Shown here: positions 33,905-42,431 of the stretch, piece after piece
How positions within the stretch are numbered: position 1 is the stretch's first letter
How the letters are laid out: every line of letters begins with the position of its first letter
DNA from: JANNVK01 sp031414415
GTDB lineage: Bacteria; Acidobacteriota; Blastocatellia; Pyrinomonadales; Pyrinomonadaceae
DNA: 64,000 nucleotides
NCBI GenBank assembly: GCA_031414415.1
Contig: JANNVK010000192.1
Span: forward strand, 1 to 64,000
Direction: 5' to 3'
Program-made: the position numbers and the translations under genes
Notes under the pieces: generated by a model
Databases searched by the model: none
Seen by the model: only the letters and a program-made list of their open reading frames with translations
What the model was told of the DNA's origin: nothing

Positions 33905-34448
33905 AGTATCTAAAACAACTCGTCAAATGATCGTTCACCATTCCGGTCGCTTGCATAAACGCATACATAATCGTTGAGCCGACAAAATTAAAGCCGCGTT
34001 TTTTCAAATCTTTGCACATTGCATCCGAAATTTCTGTGGTTGCGGGAACTTGTTTGATATTTTCCCAAGCGTTGACAATTTGTTTGCCGTCAACAAATGA
34101 CCAAATATATTTATCAAATGTGCCGAAGTCTTCGACAACTTCGAGATAACATTTTGCATTGCGGACAGCCGAAGCAATTTTCAAACGATTGCGGATAATT
34201 CCAACATTTTCAAGCAGTTCTGCACATTTTGTATCATCATAATTAGCGATTTTGTCCGCATCGAAATTATCAAAAGCCTTGCGATAATTGTCTCGTTTTG
34301 CCAAAACCGTATCCCAACTCAAACCTGCTTGAGCACCTTCGAGTATCAAAAATTCAAATAATCTTTGGTCATCATGAAGCGGAACGCCCCATTCAGTATC
34401 GTGATAATGAATCGCCAAATCGTTTTTTGCCCAATCGCATCTTTTCAT
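33894..34448 (-). CDS. tag: DNA-3-methyladenine glycosylase I
   Basis: Removes 3-methyladenine from DNA in base-excision repair. 184 residues, the usual length. CDWAKNDLAIHYHDTEWGVP opens the family with one zinc ligand Cys and His; LILEGAQAGLSWDTVLAKRD follows; GFNFVGSTIMYAFMQATGMV, NDHLTSCFRY close it with the late His and Cys. It overlaps the upstream lipoprotein gene by 4 bp (ATGA). Confidence 0.95.
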   Translation of the reverse strand: MKRCDWAKNDLAIHYHDTEWGVPLHDDQRLFEFLILEGAQAGLSWDTVLAKRDNYRKAFDNFDADKIANYDDTKCAELLENVGIIRNRLKIASAVRNAKCYLEVVEDFGTFDKYIWSFVDGKQIVNAWENIKQVPATTEISDAMCKDLKKRGFNFVGSTIMYAFMQATGMVNDHLTSCFRYYEL

Positions 34449-34948
34449 TGTTTTTCTATTTTATCGACATATACGATGCAACTTATGTAAGGTTTTTTGT
34501 CAATGTTAGTATCACTCATTACTCTAACTTTTCCGGTAATTTTAACTTTATCTTTAATGCTGATTATTGAATTGTCATTACCGATAAACTCCATATCTTC
34601 CTTCTTGAAATTTTTGTATTCCTTCTTTTTCAAGCTGTTTGCCGAATCTCCGAGCAAAACATTTGTACTAAAAATTTCGGCTGGATTCAACTCGTTAGTA
34701 ATGGACTTATTTATGTCAATTTCAATGTTTAGATCTTTCTTGAAACTCAAAGGACAGGTCATATTTCCGCCTTGTTTGCCCGAACAATACAAATCGCCGA
34801 TATTATCCAAATAGCCAGTTACTTCAAGATATTTTCCGTCGTTTTGCAGTTCGCACGCTTTGGAAAATTCAACCGGAACAGGCGTAGAATTACAGCCGGG
34901 AATCAAAATTATCACACCGATAATTATTACGAACAGTAAATTTTTCAT
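34445..34948 (-). CDS. Predicted lipoprotein, function unknown
   Basis: 167 residues. MKNLLFVIIIGVIILIPGC has a lipobox IPGC with C19. The mature part has VTGYLDNIGDLYCSGKQGGN and VKITGKVRVMSDTNIDKKPY, reminiscent of an OB-fold-like beta protein, but no family is assigned. It overlaps tag by 4 bp downstream. Confidence 0.7.
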   Translation of the reverse strand: MKNLLFVIIIGVIILIPGCNSTPVPVEFSKACELQNDGKYLEVTGYLDNIGDLYCSGKQGGNMTCPLSFKKDLNIEIDINKSITNELNPAEIFSTNVLLGDSANSLKKKEYKNFKKEDMEFIGNDNSIISIKDKVKITGKVRVMSDTNIDKKPYISCIVYVDKIEKQ

Positions 34949-34966
34949 ACCTTTAGTTTCCCGGTT

Positions 34967-35653
34967 TTAAGCGGCTTTCGTCAAATACTTTTCTATCAAT
35001 TCAGACGGATTCAAATTATTAAAATCCGCGTGTGCCTCAACAACCGAATCGAGTTTCAAAATATCTTCAATCGAATTAACTGTGGCGATTCCGACCGATT
35101 TCATAGTTGCCCGATGTGCGGCTTCAAAACCGCCGATTGCGTCTTCAAACACGATTGAGTTTGCCGGAATTACACACAATTTTTCGGCTGAAACAAGAAA
35201 AACTTCGGGATCGGGTTTGCCGTTTTTCACGTCGGCGGCGGTTGTGATTGCGTCAAAATACTTTCGCAAATCTAAACCGTCGAGAATAAATTCCATATTT
35301 GCGACAGGTGCCGCAGTTGCCACAGCCATTTTTATTCCGAGCCGTTTTGCTTCGTCAAAAAACGCGATTAAACCTTCGACAGGCTTGAGATTCGGCAGAA
35401 AATTTTCGCGGTAAATTGCGTCTTTGCGGTTTCCGTATTCGATAAGTTGTTGTTCCGCAACAGTTTCGCCAAAGATTCCGCGAAAAATTTCGAGACTGGT
35501 TTTACCGGCAGTTTTCCGCAAAAAATCGTCTGCTTCAACTTTCATTCCGAGTTCGTTAAAAAATTTCACCCAAGCGTCTGTGTGAAAGTGCATATTGTCA
35601 ACGAGTGTCCCGTCCATATCAAATATGAACGCAAATTGTTTGTAATCAATCAT
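34967..35653 (-). CDS. HAD-family phosphatase (beta-phosphoglucomutase-like)
   Basis: 228 residues. AFIFDMDGTLVDNMHFHTDA has the nucleophile and acid aspartates (DxD); KMAVATAAPVANMEFIL motif II; NGKPDPEVFLVSAEKL motif III Lys and SIVFEDAIGGFEAAH motif IV. A cap domain sits between motif I and II. Substrate is a small sugar phosphate or similar; the family is too broad to say more. The upstream gap is filled by a repeat with inverted ends (35656-35769). Confidence 0.9.
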   Translation of the reverse strand: MIDYKQFAFIFDMDGTLVDNMHFHTDAWVKFFNELGMKVEADDFLRKTAGKTSLEIFRGIFGETVAEQQLIEYGNRKDAIYRENFLPNLKPVEGLIAFFDEAKRLGIKMAVATAAPVANMEFILDGLDLRKYFDAITTAADVKNGKPDPEVFLVSAEKLCVIPANSIVFEDAIGGFEAAHRATMKSVGIATVNSIEDILKLDSVVEAHADFNNLNPSELIEKYLTKAA

Positions 35654-35655
35654 TT

Positions 35656-35769
35656 AGTTAGTTAGAGTTACGCCTTCAGGCGTGAAATACATTGTTTGTG
35701 TTCAATTAAAAAGTATAACTGCTCAAGTTGAATCACGCATAAATGCGTAACTCTAACTTTCTGCTAACT
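35656..35769. repeat. 114-bp element with inverted ends
   Basis: AGTTAGAGTTACGCC near the left end and GCGTAACTCTAACT near the right end form a terminal inverted repeat. Small hairpins lie inside the ends (ACGCCTTCAGGCGT and ACGCATAAATGCGT). It fills the whole gap between the HAD gene and the thioesterase-like gene and just overlaps the stop region of the latter. It differs in sequence from the REP-like family. Confidence 0.7.
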
Positions 35770-36222
35770 TCTTTTGTTTGAAATAAATATAGTCTTTTCA
35801 ATTATTGCGTGAACCTTTCCGGCTTTGTCCTTTAGTTCGATTTTATAAATTTTATCAATAGATTTGGTAGTTTCAAGTTGAGTTTTAATTTCGCTAATTT
35901 CTGTTGGCGTAATTAAAAATTTAGCAAACAGTGTTTCTTTGCCCAGACGTTTGAAACGAACGCCCGCCGATTTATCCCAAACGACATACTTTTTGCCCAA
36001 AATTTTGATGAGCATCACCATATAAATCGGGTCAACGGCAGCAAACATACTTCCGCCAAAGATTGTGCCGACGTAGTTTTTCGTTCCCCAATTCAGAGGC
36101 AATTTAATATGTATTTCGTGGTAATCGTCGGAAATATATGTGATTCGTCCGCCGCCGCGACGATATGCAGGAAAGAGGTTGAACTTAAATCGTTCAATTT
36201 TTTTGGCAAAACTTTCGTTCAT
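35764..36222 (-). CDS. DUF4442 hotdog-fold protein
   Basis: 152 residues. GRITYISDDYHEIHIKLPLN then NYVGTIFGGSMFAAVDPIYM is the DUF4442 hotdog core related to acyl-CoA thioesterases. The substrate is not known. The start abuts the stop of the DinB gene upstream (36222/36223). Confidence 0.83.
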   Translation of the reverse strand: MNESFAKKIERFKFNLFPAYRRGGGRITYISDDYHEIHIKLPLNWGTKNYVGTIFGGSMFAAVDPIYMVMLIKILGKKYVVWDKSAGVRFKRLGKETLFAKFLITPTEISEIKTQLETTKSIDKIYKIELKDKAGKVHAIIEKTIFISNKRS

Positions 36223-36780
36223 TTATTTTGGGAATCCGGCTAATTTCAAAACTCTTTTGGCTTGCAAAAAATGTCGTTCCTCGTGCATCGCCAAAATCTC
36301 AAAAACATCATTAAGCCGAAGATTTAGAGCAACACTTAGCGGCTCGGCTATCTTGATTTTATGAAGTTCCAAACTCTTGCAAGCCTCAATCATCTTAATT
36401 AATAGTTGATTATTTGCGACAAAATCTTTGATAATTGTTGATGAAACATTGCTCGCGGAAGGCTCAAAAACCTTGAATGTTTTCATCTTTCGTTTTTGGT
36501 AAGGATTAAGTGCGTTTTTCATTAAAACACCGATTAAATTGGTTGAAAGAGGAATTTTGCTAAAGAAATTGTTGCTGTGCGTGCCGTCGATTACTTTTTG
36601 AATATTGGGAAAATAGAGTTTGTTCGTAACGATGAGATGCTCGAAACATTGTCCGACGCTCCAAGTTTTTGAATCAGGTTTCCAATTGATTTGTTCAACA
36701 GTTAAATACCCAAAAATATCTTCAACATTCTCAATAAAAGTTTTAGTGTTGGCAACTAATTCTGCAAGTTTATCGTTCAT
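36223..36780 (-). CDS. DinB-like protein, second tandem copy
   Basis: 185 residues. TVEQINWKPDSKTWSVGQCF then EHLIVTNKLYFP and late HEERHFLQAKRVL give three metal-ligand histidines of the DinB/YfiT four-helix bundle (H49-like, and H...H in HEERH). These are metal-dependent thiol transferase- or hydrolase-like proteins of unknown substrate. It is a paralogue of the gene directly upstream (36777-37319), with an ATGA overlap of 4 bp. Confidence 0.87.
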   Translation of the reverse strand: MNDKLAELVANTKTFIENVEDIFGYLTVEQINWKPDSKTWSVGQCFEHLIVTNKLYFPNIQKVIDGTHSNNFFSKIPLSTNLIGVLMKNALNPYQKRKMKTFKVFEPSASNVSSTIIKDFVANNQLLIKMIEACKSLELHKIKIAEPLSVALNLRLNDVFEILAMHEERHFLQAKRVLKLAGFPK

Positions 36781-37319
36781 TTTGGAAAACCTTCAGTTTG
36801 CATCACTCGCACTGCTTGGCGGAAGTGACGTTTTTCGTGTTCGACGATAACAGTCAAACCATCTGAGATTTTATAAGTCATCAAGGACATAACAGGAGAA
36901 GTAGCGACTGTATTTTGCAAATCAACATTTTCCAGAGAGCGAATATAACCGATAACTTCGATTTGATGTTCGGTAAAATGTTTGATTATGTCTGCCGAAA
37001 TTTTGCTTGGTGGAATTAGTTTTTTACTTGGAGCTTTTACTTTTACATTGTCGTTTTTAACTCGTTTAATCAAAAGATTTCCTATAAAAGAAGTGAATGG
37101 TGAGTAATTTTCCCAAAAAGAATTTACTTTCGTGCCGCTTTTAATACTTACAAATACGGGAAAAAAGAGTGTATTCGTTTTAATTAAATGCTCGAAACAT
37201 TGTCCGATGCTCCAAGATTTTGAATCAAGTTTCCAGTTAATTTGTTCAGCGGAAAGTTTACCAAAAGTTTGTTCGGAATCGGTCGAAATTTTTTCGAGTT
37301 CAGAAATTATTTCGGTCAT
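36777..37319 (-). CDS. DinB-like protein, first tandem copy
   Basis: 180 residues. SAEQINWKLDSKSWSIGQCF then EHLIKTNTLFFPVF and VIVEHEKRHFRQAVRVMQTE match its downstream neighbour across the whole length, so the two arose by tandem duplication. Metal-ligand histidines are kept in both. It overlaps the nuclease-like gene upstream by 4 bp. Confidence 0.87.
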   Translation of the reverse strand: MTEIISELEKISTDSEQTFGKLSAEQINWKLDSKSWSIGQCFEHLIKTNTLFFPVFVSIKSGTKVNSFWENYSPFTSFIGNLLIKRVKNDNVKVKAPSKKLIPPSKISADIIKHFTEHQIEVIGYIRSLENVDLQNTVATSPVMSLMTYKISDGLTVIVEHEKRHFRQAVRVMQTEGFPK

Positions 37320-37897
37320 AAATTTTCTTCACATTTGGTAAAAATATAATTTAAAGCACCTAAAAGTTTCTGTTCATCAGCGGAGGTAAACAGTTCTGTT
37401 TGAAAGACTTCTCCTGCAATTGTGTATTTATAAAATTTCCACCCTTCGCCATTTGTAACGATTCCGTAAATATCAATTTCATTTTCGTTGTTATCCCGAC
37501 AGGCTTTCATTTCGACCAAGCATTGAGCTAAACCTTTTTCAAAATCATCTTTTTTTGCCTCGACTACACACAAAAAAGGACGCTTCACAAAATCTCTTTT
37601 TTTGGTAGCCAAGTAATCGGGAGTTCCGGTCAATGTCTCGCTTTCGAGGTGAACTTGTTTCCATAATCTAAGAGTTTTATGAAGTATCAGAGCTTCTTCA
37701 CAGAAGGCTTCAATCAAAATCTCCTTTCCTCCTTCGGAACGATTGATACCAAAACTATCAAGTCTTTCAAGTCTTTCATAGAAAAAATCACTAACGTTAA
37801 ACGGCTCAATCGGCAAATCCCAATCTTGCAACTCCTCAATGCCGATTAGTTCCATTGCTTCATCATCACTAAAACTTGAAAATTTTCGTTTTGACAT
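37316..37897 (-). CDS. Stand-alone PD-(D/E)XK nuclease-like protein
   Basis: 193 residues from ATG 37897, which has a GAGGTG site ahead (37918 is an alternative). GTPDYLATKKRDFVKRPFLC then VVEAKKDDFEKGLAQCLVEM is a restriction-endonuclease-like core (PD...E-A-K). No methylase, helicase or antitoxin adjoins it. It is the first gene of a chain of ATGA-overlapping genes (36223-37897). The function could be nuclease defence or repair; the sequence does not tell. Confidence 0.75.
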   Translation of the reverse strand: MSKRKFSSFSDDEAMELIGIEELQDWDLPIEPFNVSDFFYERLERLDSFGINRSEGGKEILIEAFCEEALILHKTLRLWKQVHLESETLTGTPDYLATKKRDFVKRPFLCVVEAKKDDFEKGLAQCLVEMKACRDNNENEIDIYGIVTNGEGWKFYKYTIAGEVFQTELFTSADEQKLLGALNYIFTKCEENL

Positions 37898-37979
37898 CAA
37901 ATTCACCTCTTTTAACAAAATAAACTATGACATTTTAACATTATCGCCCAATTTGGTTAATTGCCTGTTGAGGATTTTA

Positions 37980-40352
37980 CTAATTCCTCAAAGGCTTGCC
38001 TGTTTTCAACATCGCCGCGATTCTTTCCTGCGTTTTTCTCTCACCACAAAGCGACAAAAATCCTTCTCTTTCCAAATCGAGCAAGTATTGTTCGCTGACA
38101 TATGAAGCGTGGTTCATTTCTCCGCCACAAAGAATCTTAGCGATTTTCTTGCCGATTAAAACATCGTGTTCCGAAGCGAATCCGCCGCGTTGCATTTGCG
38201 AAAGGGCGATTTTGAACGCCGCCATTCCCGCTTCGCCCATCGCGTAAATATCGGTGCGTTGAACTGGTTGGACGTATCCTGATGCCGCAAGATTCAAAAC
38301 TTCTTGTTTAGCATCGGCAATTAGACGGTCGCCGTTCATTGAAATTGCGTCGGAATCTCGCAAAAATCCCCACGATTTTGCTTCTTGTGCAGATGTCGCA
38401 ACTTTGCCCATTCCGAGCATTTCAAAAGTCTTTTTCAAGAAAACGAGCGGATCAGCGTCGGGCGTTTTCTTCGCCAAATCCATCGCCCGAAGCGTCATTT
38501 CTTTTGTTCCACCGCCGCCAGGCAATAATCCAACGCCAACTTCAACCAAGCCCATATAAGTTTCACCCGCCGCACGAACCTTGTCACAGTGAAGCGGAAT
38601 TTCGCAACCGCCGCCGAGTGAAAGTCCGTAAGGTGCTGCAACCACAGGTTTTGCAGAATATCTGAGACGCATATTTGCTTGCTGAAACGCGTGAATCATC
38701 ATATTGATGTCGTCCCATTCTTCCTCTTGTGCGGCGAGCAAAATCATCATAATGTTCGCTCCGGCAGAGAAATTTCCGCCTTGATTTCCGATAACCAAAC
38801 CGACGTGATTTTTTTCGACTTCATCAACAGCAAATTTCAACATCTGCATCGTGTCCGAACCAATCGAATTCATTTTCGAGTGAAATTCCAAACACGCCAC
38901 GCCGTCGCCGATGTCAATCAAGCTCGCACCTTTGTTCGATTTGATAACGCCTATTCGATCTTTAACCGATTTGAGAACGATAACGCCTTGTTTATCAGCT
39001 ATTTGCTTATATGTATTGGTCGCAAAATCGAAAAATGAAGTCGTGCCGTTTTCATATTTGTAAAACGAAGTCGCACCTGAATCGAGCATTTTTTGGACAT
39101 TTTCGGGAACTTTCATTCCTTCGGCTTTCATCCGTTCGACCGATTCTGCCACACCGATTGCATCCCAAGTTTCAAAAACTCCGATTTCCCAACCGAAACC
39201 CCACTTGATCGCGTTATCAATTTCAACAATCGTATCGGCAATTTCGGGAATGCGATTCGCCGCATAAGCCGAAATTCTCGCGGTAGTTTTCCACAAAAAT
39301 TGCCCCACCTTATCCTCGCCCCAAACAAGCTGTTTTACACGAGTCGGAATATCTTCAATCGCCTTTCCGGCATCAATCGAAGCAAATTTTGTTTTTACTT
39401 GCGGTTTGTATTCAAATGTCGCCAAATCGAGTTCTAAAATAACTCGTTTGCCTGTTTCGTCTTTCGATTTTTTGAAAAATCCGCCGTTTGTTTTATCACC
39501 CAAAATCTTCTTATCTAACAGCGTTTGCATCACTTGCGGGATTTTAAAAGTGTCGCGGTCTTCGTCTTCAGGAATCGCCGGATAGAGATTTGAAACAACG
39601 TGAGCGGTCACATCCAAGCCGACTAAATCCGACGTGCGGAAGGTTGCAGACGATGCGTGTCCGATGGCTTTGCCAGTCATTTGGTCAACTTCGGTCGGCG
39701 TAAATCCTTGCTTAATCATCTCGTCCAAAACCGCCATAATCGAATAAACACCGACTCGATTCGCAATAAAATTCGGACGATCTTTCGCCGGAACAACTCC
39801 TTTGCCAAGCCGAACATCAAGGAAACCTGACAAACTACAAGCCACTTCGCCGTCCGTATCCGCAGTCGGAATTACCTCAACCAATTTCATATAACGCGGC
39901 GGATTGAAAAAATGCAAGCCGACAAAATGTTTTTTGAATTCATCAGAAAAAGGCTCAGCAATTGAAGAAATCGGAATTCCGCTTGTATTTGAAGCGATAA
40001 TTGAACCTACCTTGCGATGCTTCTCAACCTCAGCAAAGATCGAATGTTTAATGTCCAAACGCTCAACCACGGCTTCAATCACAAAATCGCAATCTTTGAG
40101 CTTCGGCATATCTTCCGAAAAGTTGCCAAGCGTAATCAGCCCCGCATTTTCCGCCAACATAAACGGTGCCGGCTTCAACTTTTTCGCCGCTTCCCACAAC
40201 GATTTAACGATGCTATTTTTGTCCTTCGCATCCGCCTCGCGTGGTGCAATGTCCAACAACAAAGTCGGGATTCCCGCATTTGAAAGATGTGCAGCAATTG
40301 CCGCTCCCATTGTCCCCGCACCCAAAACTGCGGCTTTTCCGATATTTAACAT
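37980..40352 (-). CDS. fadN: 3-hydroxyacyl-CoA dehydrogenase/enoyl-CoA hydratase FadN
   Basis: Bifunctional beta-oxidation enzyme. 790 residues. The N-terminal NAD site KAAVLGAGTMGAAIAAHLSN and FFNPPRYMKLVEVIPTADTD (HCDH) come first, then 3-hydroxyacyl-CoA dehydrogenase C-terminal repeats to about 430, then a crotonase domain: GNQGGNFSAGANIMM, YGLSLGGGCEIPLHCDKVRA with the oxyanion glycines, and VEVGVGLLPGGGGTKEM. This dehydrogenase-first order and length match Bacillus FadN, not E. coli FadB. A double FadR-like operator lies 50-90 bp upstream. Confidence 0.94.
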   Translation of the reverse strand: MLNIGKAAVLGAGTMGAAIAAHLSNAGIPTLLLDIAPREADAKDKNSIVKSLWEAAKKLKPAPFMLAENAGLITLGNFSEDMPKLKDCDFVIEAVVERLDIKHSIFAEVEKHRKVGSIIASNTSGIPISSIAEPFSDEFKKHFVGLHFFNPPRYMKLVEVIPTADTDGEVACSLSGFLDVRLGKGVVPAKDRPNFIANRVGVYSIMAVLDEMIKQGFTPTEVDQMTGKAIGHASSATFRTSDLVGLDVTAHVVSNLYPAIPEDEDRDTFKIPQVMQTLLDKKILGDKTNGGFFKKSKDETGKRVILELDLATFEYKPQVKTKFASIDAGKAIEDIPTRVKQLVWGEDKVGQFLWKTTARISAYAANRIPEIADTIVEIDNAIKWGFGWEIGVFETWDAIGVAESVERMKAEGMKVPENVQKMLDSGATSFYKYENGTTSFFDFATNTYKQIADKQGVIVLKSVKDRIGVIKSNKGASLIDIGDGVACLEFHSKMNSIGSDTMQMLKFAVDEVEKNHVGLVIGNQGGNFSAGANIMMILLAAQEEEWDDINMMIHAFQQANMRLRYSAKPVVAAPYGLSLGGGCEIPLHCDKVRAAGETYMGLVEVGVGLLPGGGGTKEMTLRAMDLAKKTPDADPLVFLKKTFEMLGMGKVATSAQEAKSWGFLRDSDAISMNGDRLIADAKQEVLNLAASGYVQPVQRTDIYAMGEAGMAAFKIALSQMQRGGFASEHDVLIGKKIAKILCGGEMNHASYVSEQYLLDLEREGFLSLCGERKTQERIAAMLKTGKPLRN

Positions 40353-40400
40353 AATTTTTTGACTTCCTTGATAGATAAGTTTAGTTTAGTTGATTATAAA

Positions 40401-40440
40401 TGAATGAGCGTTCATTCAGCAAGAATGAACGCTCATTTTT
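40401..40440. promoter_or_regulatory. Double FadR-like operator upstream of fadN
   Basis: TGAATGAGCGTTCATTCA (40401-40418) is a near-perfect palindrome matching the fadE and fadA sites. AGAATGAACGCTCATTTT (40423-40440) is a second, weaker site two helical turns away. Two sites at one promoter could allow cooperative binding. Confidence 0.85.
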
Positions 40441-40477
40441 AGTTTTTAGTTGCTATTAAAATGTTTGGATGTTCGGT

Positions 40478-41059
40478 TTATTCAAATAATTCGTCAACTT
40501 CAAACGTCCAAATAGGTAAAGCGGATTCAGCGGTAGCGACTTCGCCGCGTTTAAAGATTCGTGGTGTGTCAGGATTTTCGGAATCGTAGGCTTTGACAAC
40601 TTCTTCGCTCAATAAATCAACATCCCAAACTACTATTGTGCCAGCCGCAAAATAATCGTAACGCTTTTGTTTGATTGCTTCTTCTGCCATTTTACCGTAA
40701 TCATTTTCGCTACGGACTTCAACGGCAAAAATCGGTGAGCCGTGTAAAAATTTCATTCCTGTCCGCTCATTTGTGTAGAATGAAGCGTCAGGACTGAAAG
40801 ATTTTCGATTTGGTAAATCAACCAAAAAACCGACATTATCACCGTAAGCAATTCCTAGTTTCGCTCTTCGTTGAAAGAGTTTGAGGCTGACCAACAGATT
40901 AGCTGCTGCCGTGCCGGGTTTATCTCCTGTTGACATAAATTCTACGATTTCTCCATTTACAATTTCAGCTTTGCCTTCAGTGCGGTAGAGTTTTTCAACT
41001 AGAGATTCAATCGAAACTCTTTTCGTTCTTGGCATTTCAATTAATAAAGTCATACTCAT
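40478..41059 (-). CDS. Uma2-family predicted endonuclease
   Basis: 193 residues. SIESLVEKLYRTEGKAEIVN then NVGFLVDLPNRKSFSPDASF and IFAVEVRSENDYGKMAEEAI (the PD...E-V-R core of the Uma2 PD-(D/E)XK fold) identify DUF820. The role of the family is not established; members are abundant in Cyanobacteria and other large genomes. No partner gene is adjacent. Confidence 0.9.
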   Translation of the reverse strand: MSMTLLIEMPRTKRVSIESLVEKLYRTEGKAEIVNGEIVEFMSTGDKPGTAAANLLVSLKLFQRRAKLGIAYGDNVGFLVDLPNRKSFSPDASFYTNERTGMKFLHGSPIFAVEVRSENDYGKMAEEAIKQKRYDYFAAGTIVVWDVDLLSEEVVKAYDSENPDTPRIFKRGEVATAESALPIWTFEVDELFE

Positions 41060-41192
41060 TTACCTCTGAGAAATTTAAGAATTTTGTGGAACATTCTATG
41101 ACTGAATCATACCATTTCAGATAAATTACGTCTATATTTCTAAATACCTAGACAAATACGCCGATTTCTCAAGGTTTTTCCTTCAAAAACAA

Positions 41193-41220
41193 TTGACAAT
41201 TTCTATATTTGCATTAGAAT
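41193..41220 (+). promoter_or_regulatory. Sigma-70-type promoter for the PGB protein
   Basis: TTGACA (41193-41198) and TAGAAT (41215-41220) are 16 bp apart. The start codon at 41276 has an AGGAGA site at 41264-41269. Confidence 0.65.
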
Positions 41221-41275
41221 AACGACACGGAAAAAGTTAAGCCCCAAAAGTTTCCCCAAATTTAGGAGAAAATAT

Positions 41276-41866
41276 ATGAAAAAATTAGTTTACGCAATAG
41301 CTTTATCTCTATTTTTGAGTTTCGCTATTTTTGCACAAGATACCGCACCAAAACCGACACCAAAACCCGAAATGGCAAAGACTACAAAGCCTAGAAAACC
41401 TTCTTTCCGAGCAACAAAAGATCAAGTAATGACCGCTCAAAAGATGCTCAAATTAACTGAAACCGGAAAAAATAATCCTGAGACAAAAACAGCTATCAAA
41501 AAATATCAGGCTGATAATGGTTTAAAAACTAATGGAAGTTTAAATCGTGAAACATTAGAAAAAATGGGAATTGATTTGACCGATAAGCAAAAATCAATGC
41601 CGATGAAAACAGCTTCAATGGATAAACCGATAAAAGACTCGTCCGGAAAAGCTCCTCGTAAAGCTGTTTTCCGAGCCTCGAAAGAACAAATAATGCAGGT
41701 TCAAAAAATGTTGAAGGTTGAAGAAACAGGGAAGTTAAACGACACAACTCGCGAAGCAATCAAAAAATATCAAGACACAAATGCCGTCAAAGTTACAGGA
41801 ACTTTGAATAAAGAAACTTTGGTTAAAATGGGTGTTGAGTTAACTGATAAACAAAAAGAGTATTAA
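41276..41866 (+). CDS. Exported protein with two peptidoglycan-binding-like repeats
   Basis: 196 residues. After a signal peptide (LSLFLSFAIFAQ) comes a Pro/Lys-rich linker, then two copies of one unit: DQVMTAQKMLKLTETGKNNP...KKYQADNGLKTNGSLN and EQIMQVQKMLKVEETGKLND...KKYQDTNAVKVTGTLN. Each resembles a PG_binding_1 helical bundle (residues about 47-105 and 130-190). It probably sits at the cell wall. A clear promoter and a strong terminator frame a single-gene unit. Confidence 0.83.
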   Translation: MKKLVYAIALSLFLSFAIFAQDTAPKPTPKPEMAKTTKPRKPSFRATKDQVMTAQKMLKLTETGKNNPETKTAIKKYQADNGLKTNGSLNRETLEKMGIDLTDKQKSMPMKTASMDKPIKDSSGKAPRKAVFRASKEQIMQVQKMLKVEETGKLNDTTREAIKKYQDTNAVKVTGTLNKETLVKMGVELTDKQKEY

Positions 41867-41886
41867 ATCCAATAACTTACAATTTA

Positions 41887-41925
41887 AAAAAGACTGTTGA
41901 AATTTTATTTTTCAACAGTCTTTTT
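41887..41925. terminator. Bidirectional terminator between PGB and anti-sigma genes
   Basis: AAAAAGACTGTTGAA and TTCAACAGTCTTTTT form a perfect 15-bp stem with a 9-base loop. It lies between two convergent genes and can serve both. Confidence 0.9.
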
Positions 41926-41935
41926 ATATGTTTAA

Positions 41936-42337
41936 TTATTTTTCATCTTTACTATCGTCTAATTCATCTTCGGGCTCTTGATGTGCAAAAACTTCACCAA
42001 TAGAATTTCCAAAAATTCTTGAAAATAGACTTGTAATTACTTCTGAAATTTTTACAGGCTCAGAACTCAACGAAACTGCGGGAATGGCTTCAGCAAATGA
42101 AAGTTCCAATTTTACTAATTCGGCGGTTACTTGTCTGCAAAAAGAGCATCCAACCAAATGATTAATAATCGGTTGTGACTCAACTTTATTTAATTGACCT
42201 TCAATAAATGCATTTAATGAATCTTCGTCAAGATGTGTTTCAATCAAAACCGTCGTGGTTGAGCGAACCTTCAAAAATCCATCAAGTAAAAATGCGATTT
42301 GTGAATTATCTTTTGTAATATTCTTTATGTTGTTCAT
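41936..42337 (-). CDS. Zinc-binding anti-sigma-like protein
   Basis: 133 residues. LDEDSLNAFIEGQLNKVESQ then PIINHLVGCSFCRQVTAEL is the H-x3-C-x2-C helix of an anti-sigma zinc finger (HC2 type). No membrane helix follows, so it would be cytosolic. It is directly downstream of the sigma factor gene (42432), in the usual order of a sigma/anti-sigma pair. The C-terminal acidic tail (FAHQEPEDELDD) may modulate binding; this is inference. Confidence 0.82.
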   Translation of the reverse strand: MNNIKNITKDNSQIAFLLDGFLKVRSTTTVLIETHLDEDSLNAFIEGQLNKVESQPIINHLVGCSFCRQVTAELVKLELSFAEAIPAVSLSSEPVKISEVITSLFSRIFGNSIGEVFAHQEPEDELDDSKDEK

Positions 42338-42431
42338 AAAACCAATTCTCCCAAATATAAAGACGCAATGTAAAATCTATTTTGCGTAACAAAAATTTAA
42401 TAGGGGGAAATTTTTATTGTGCTTTCTAATA

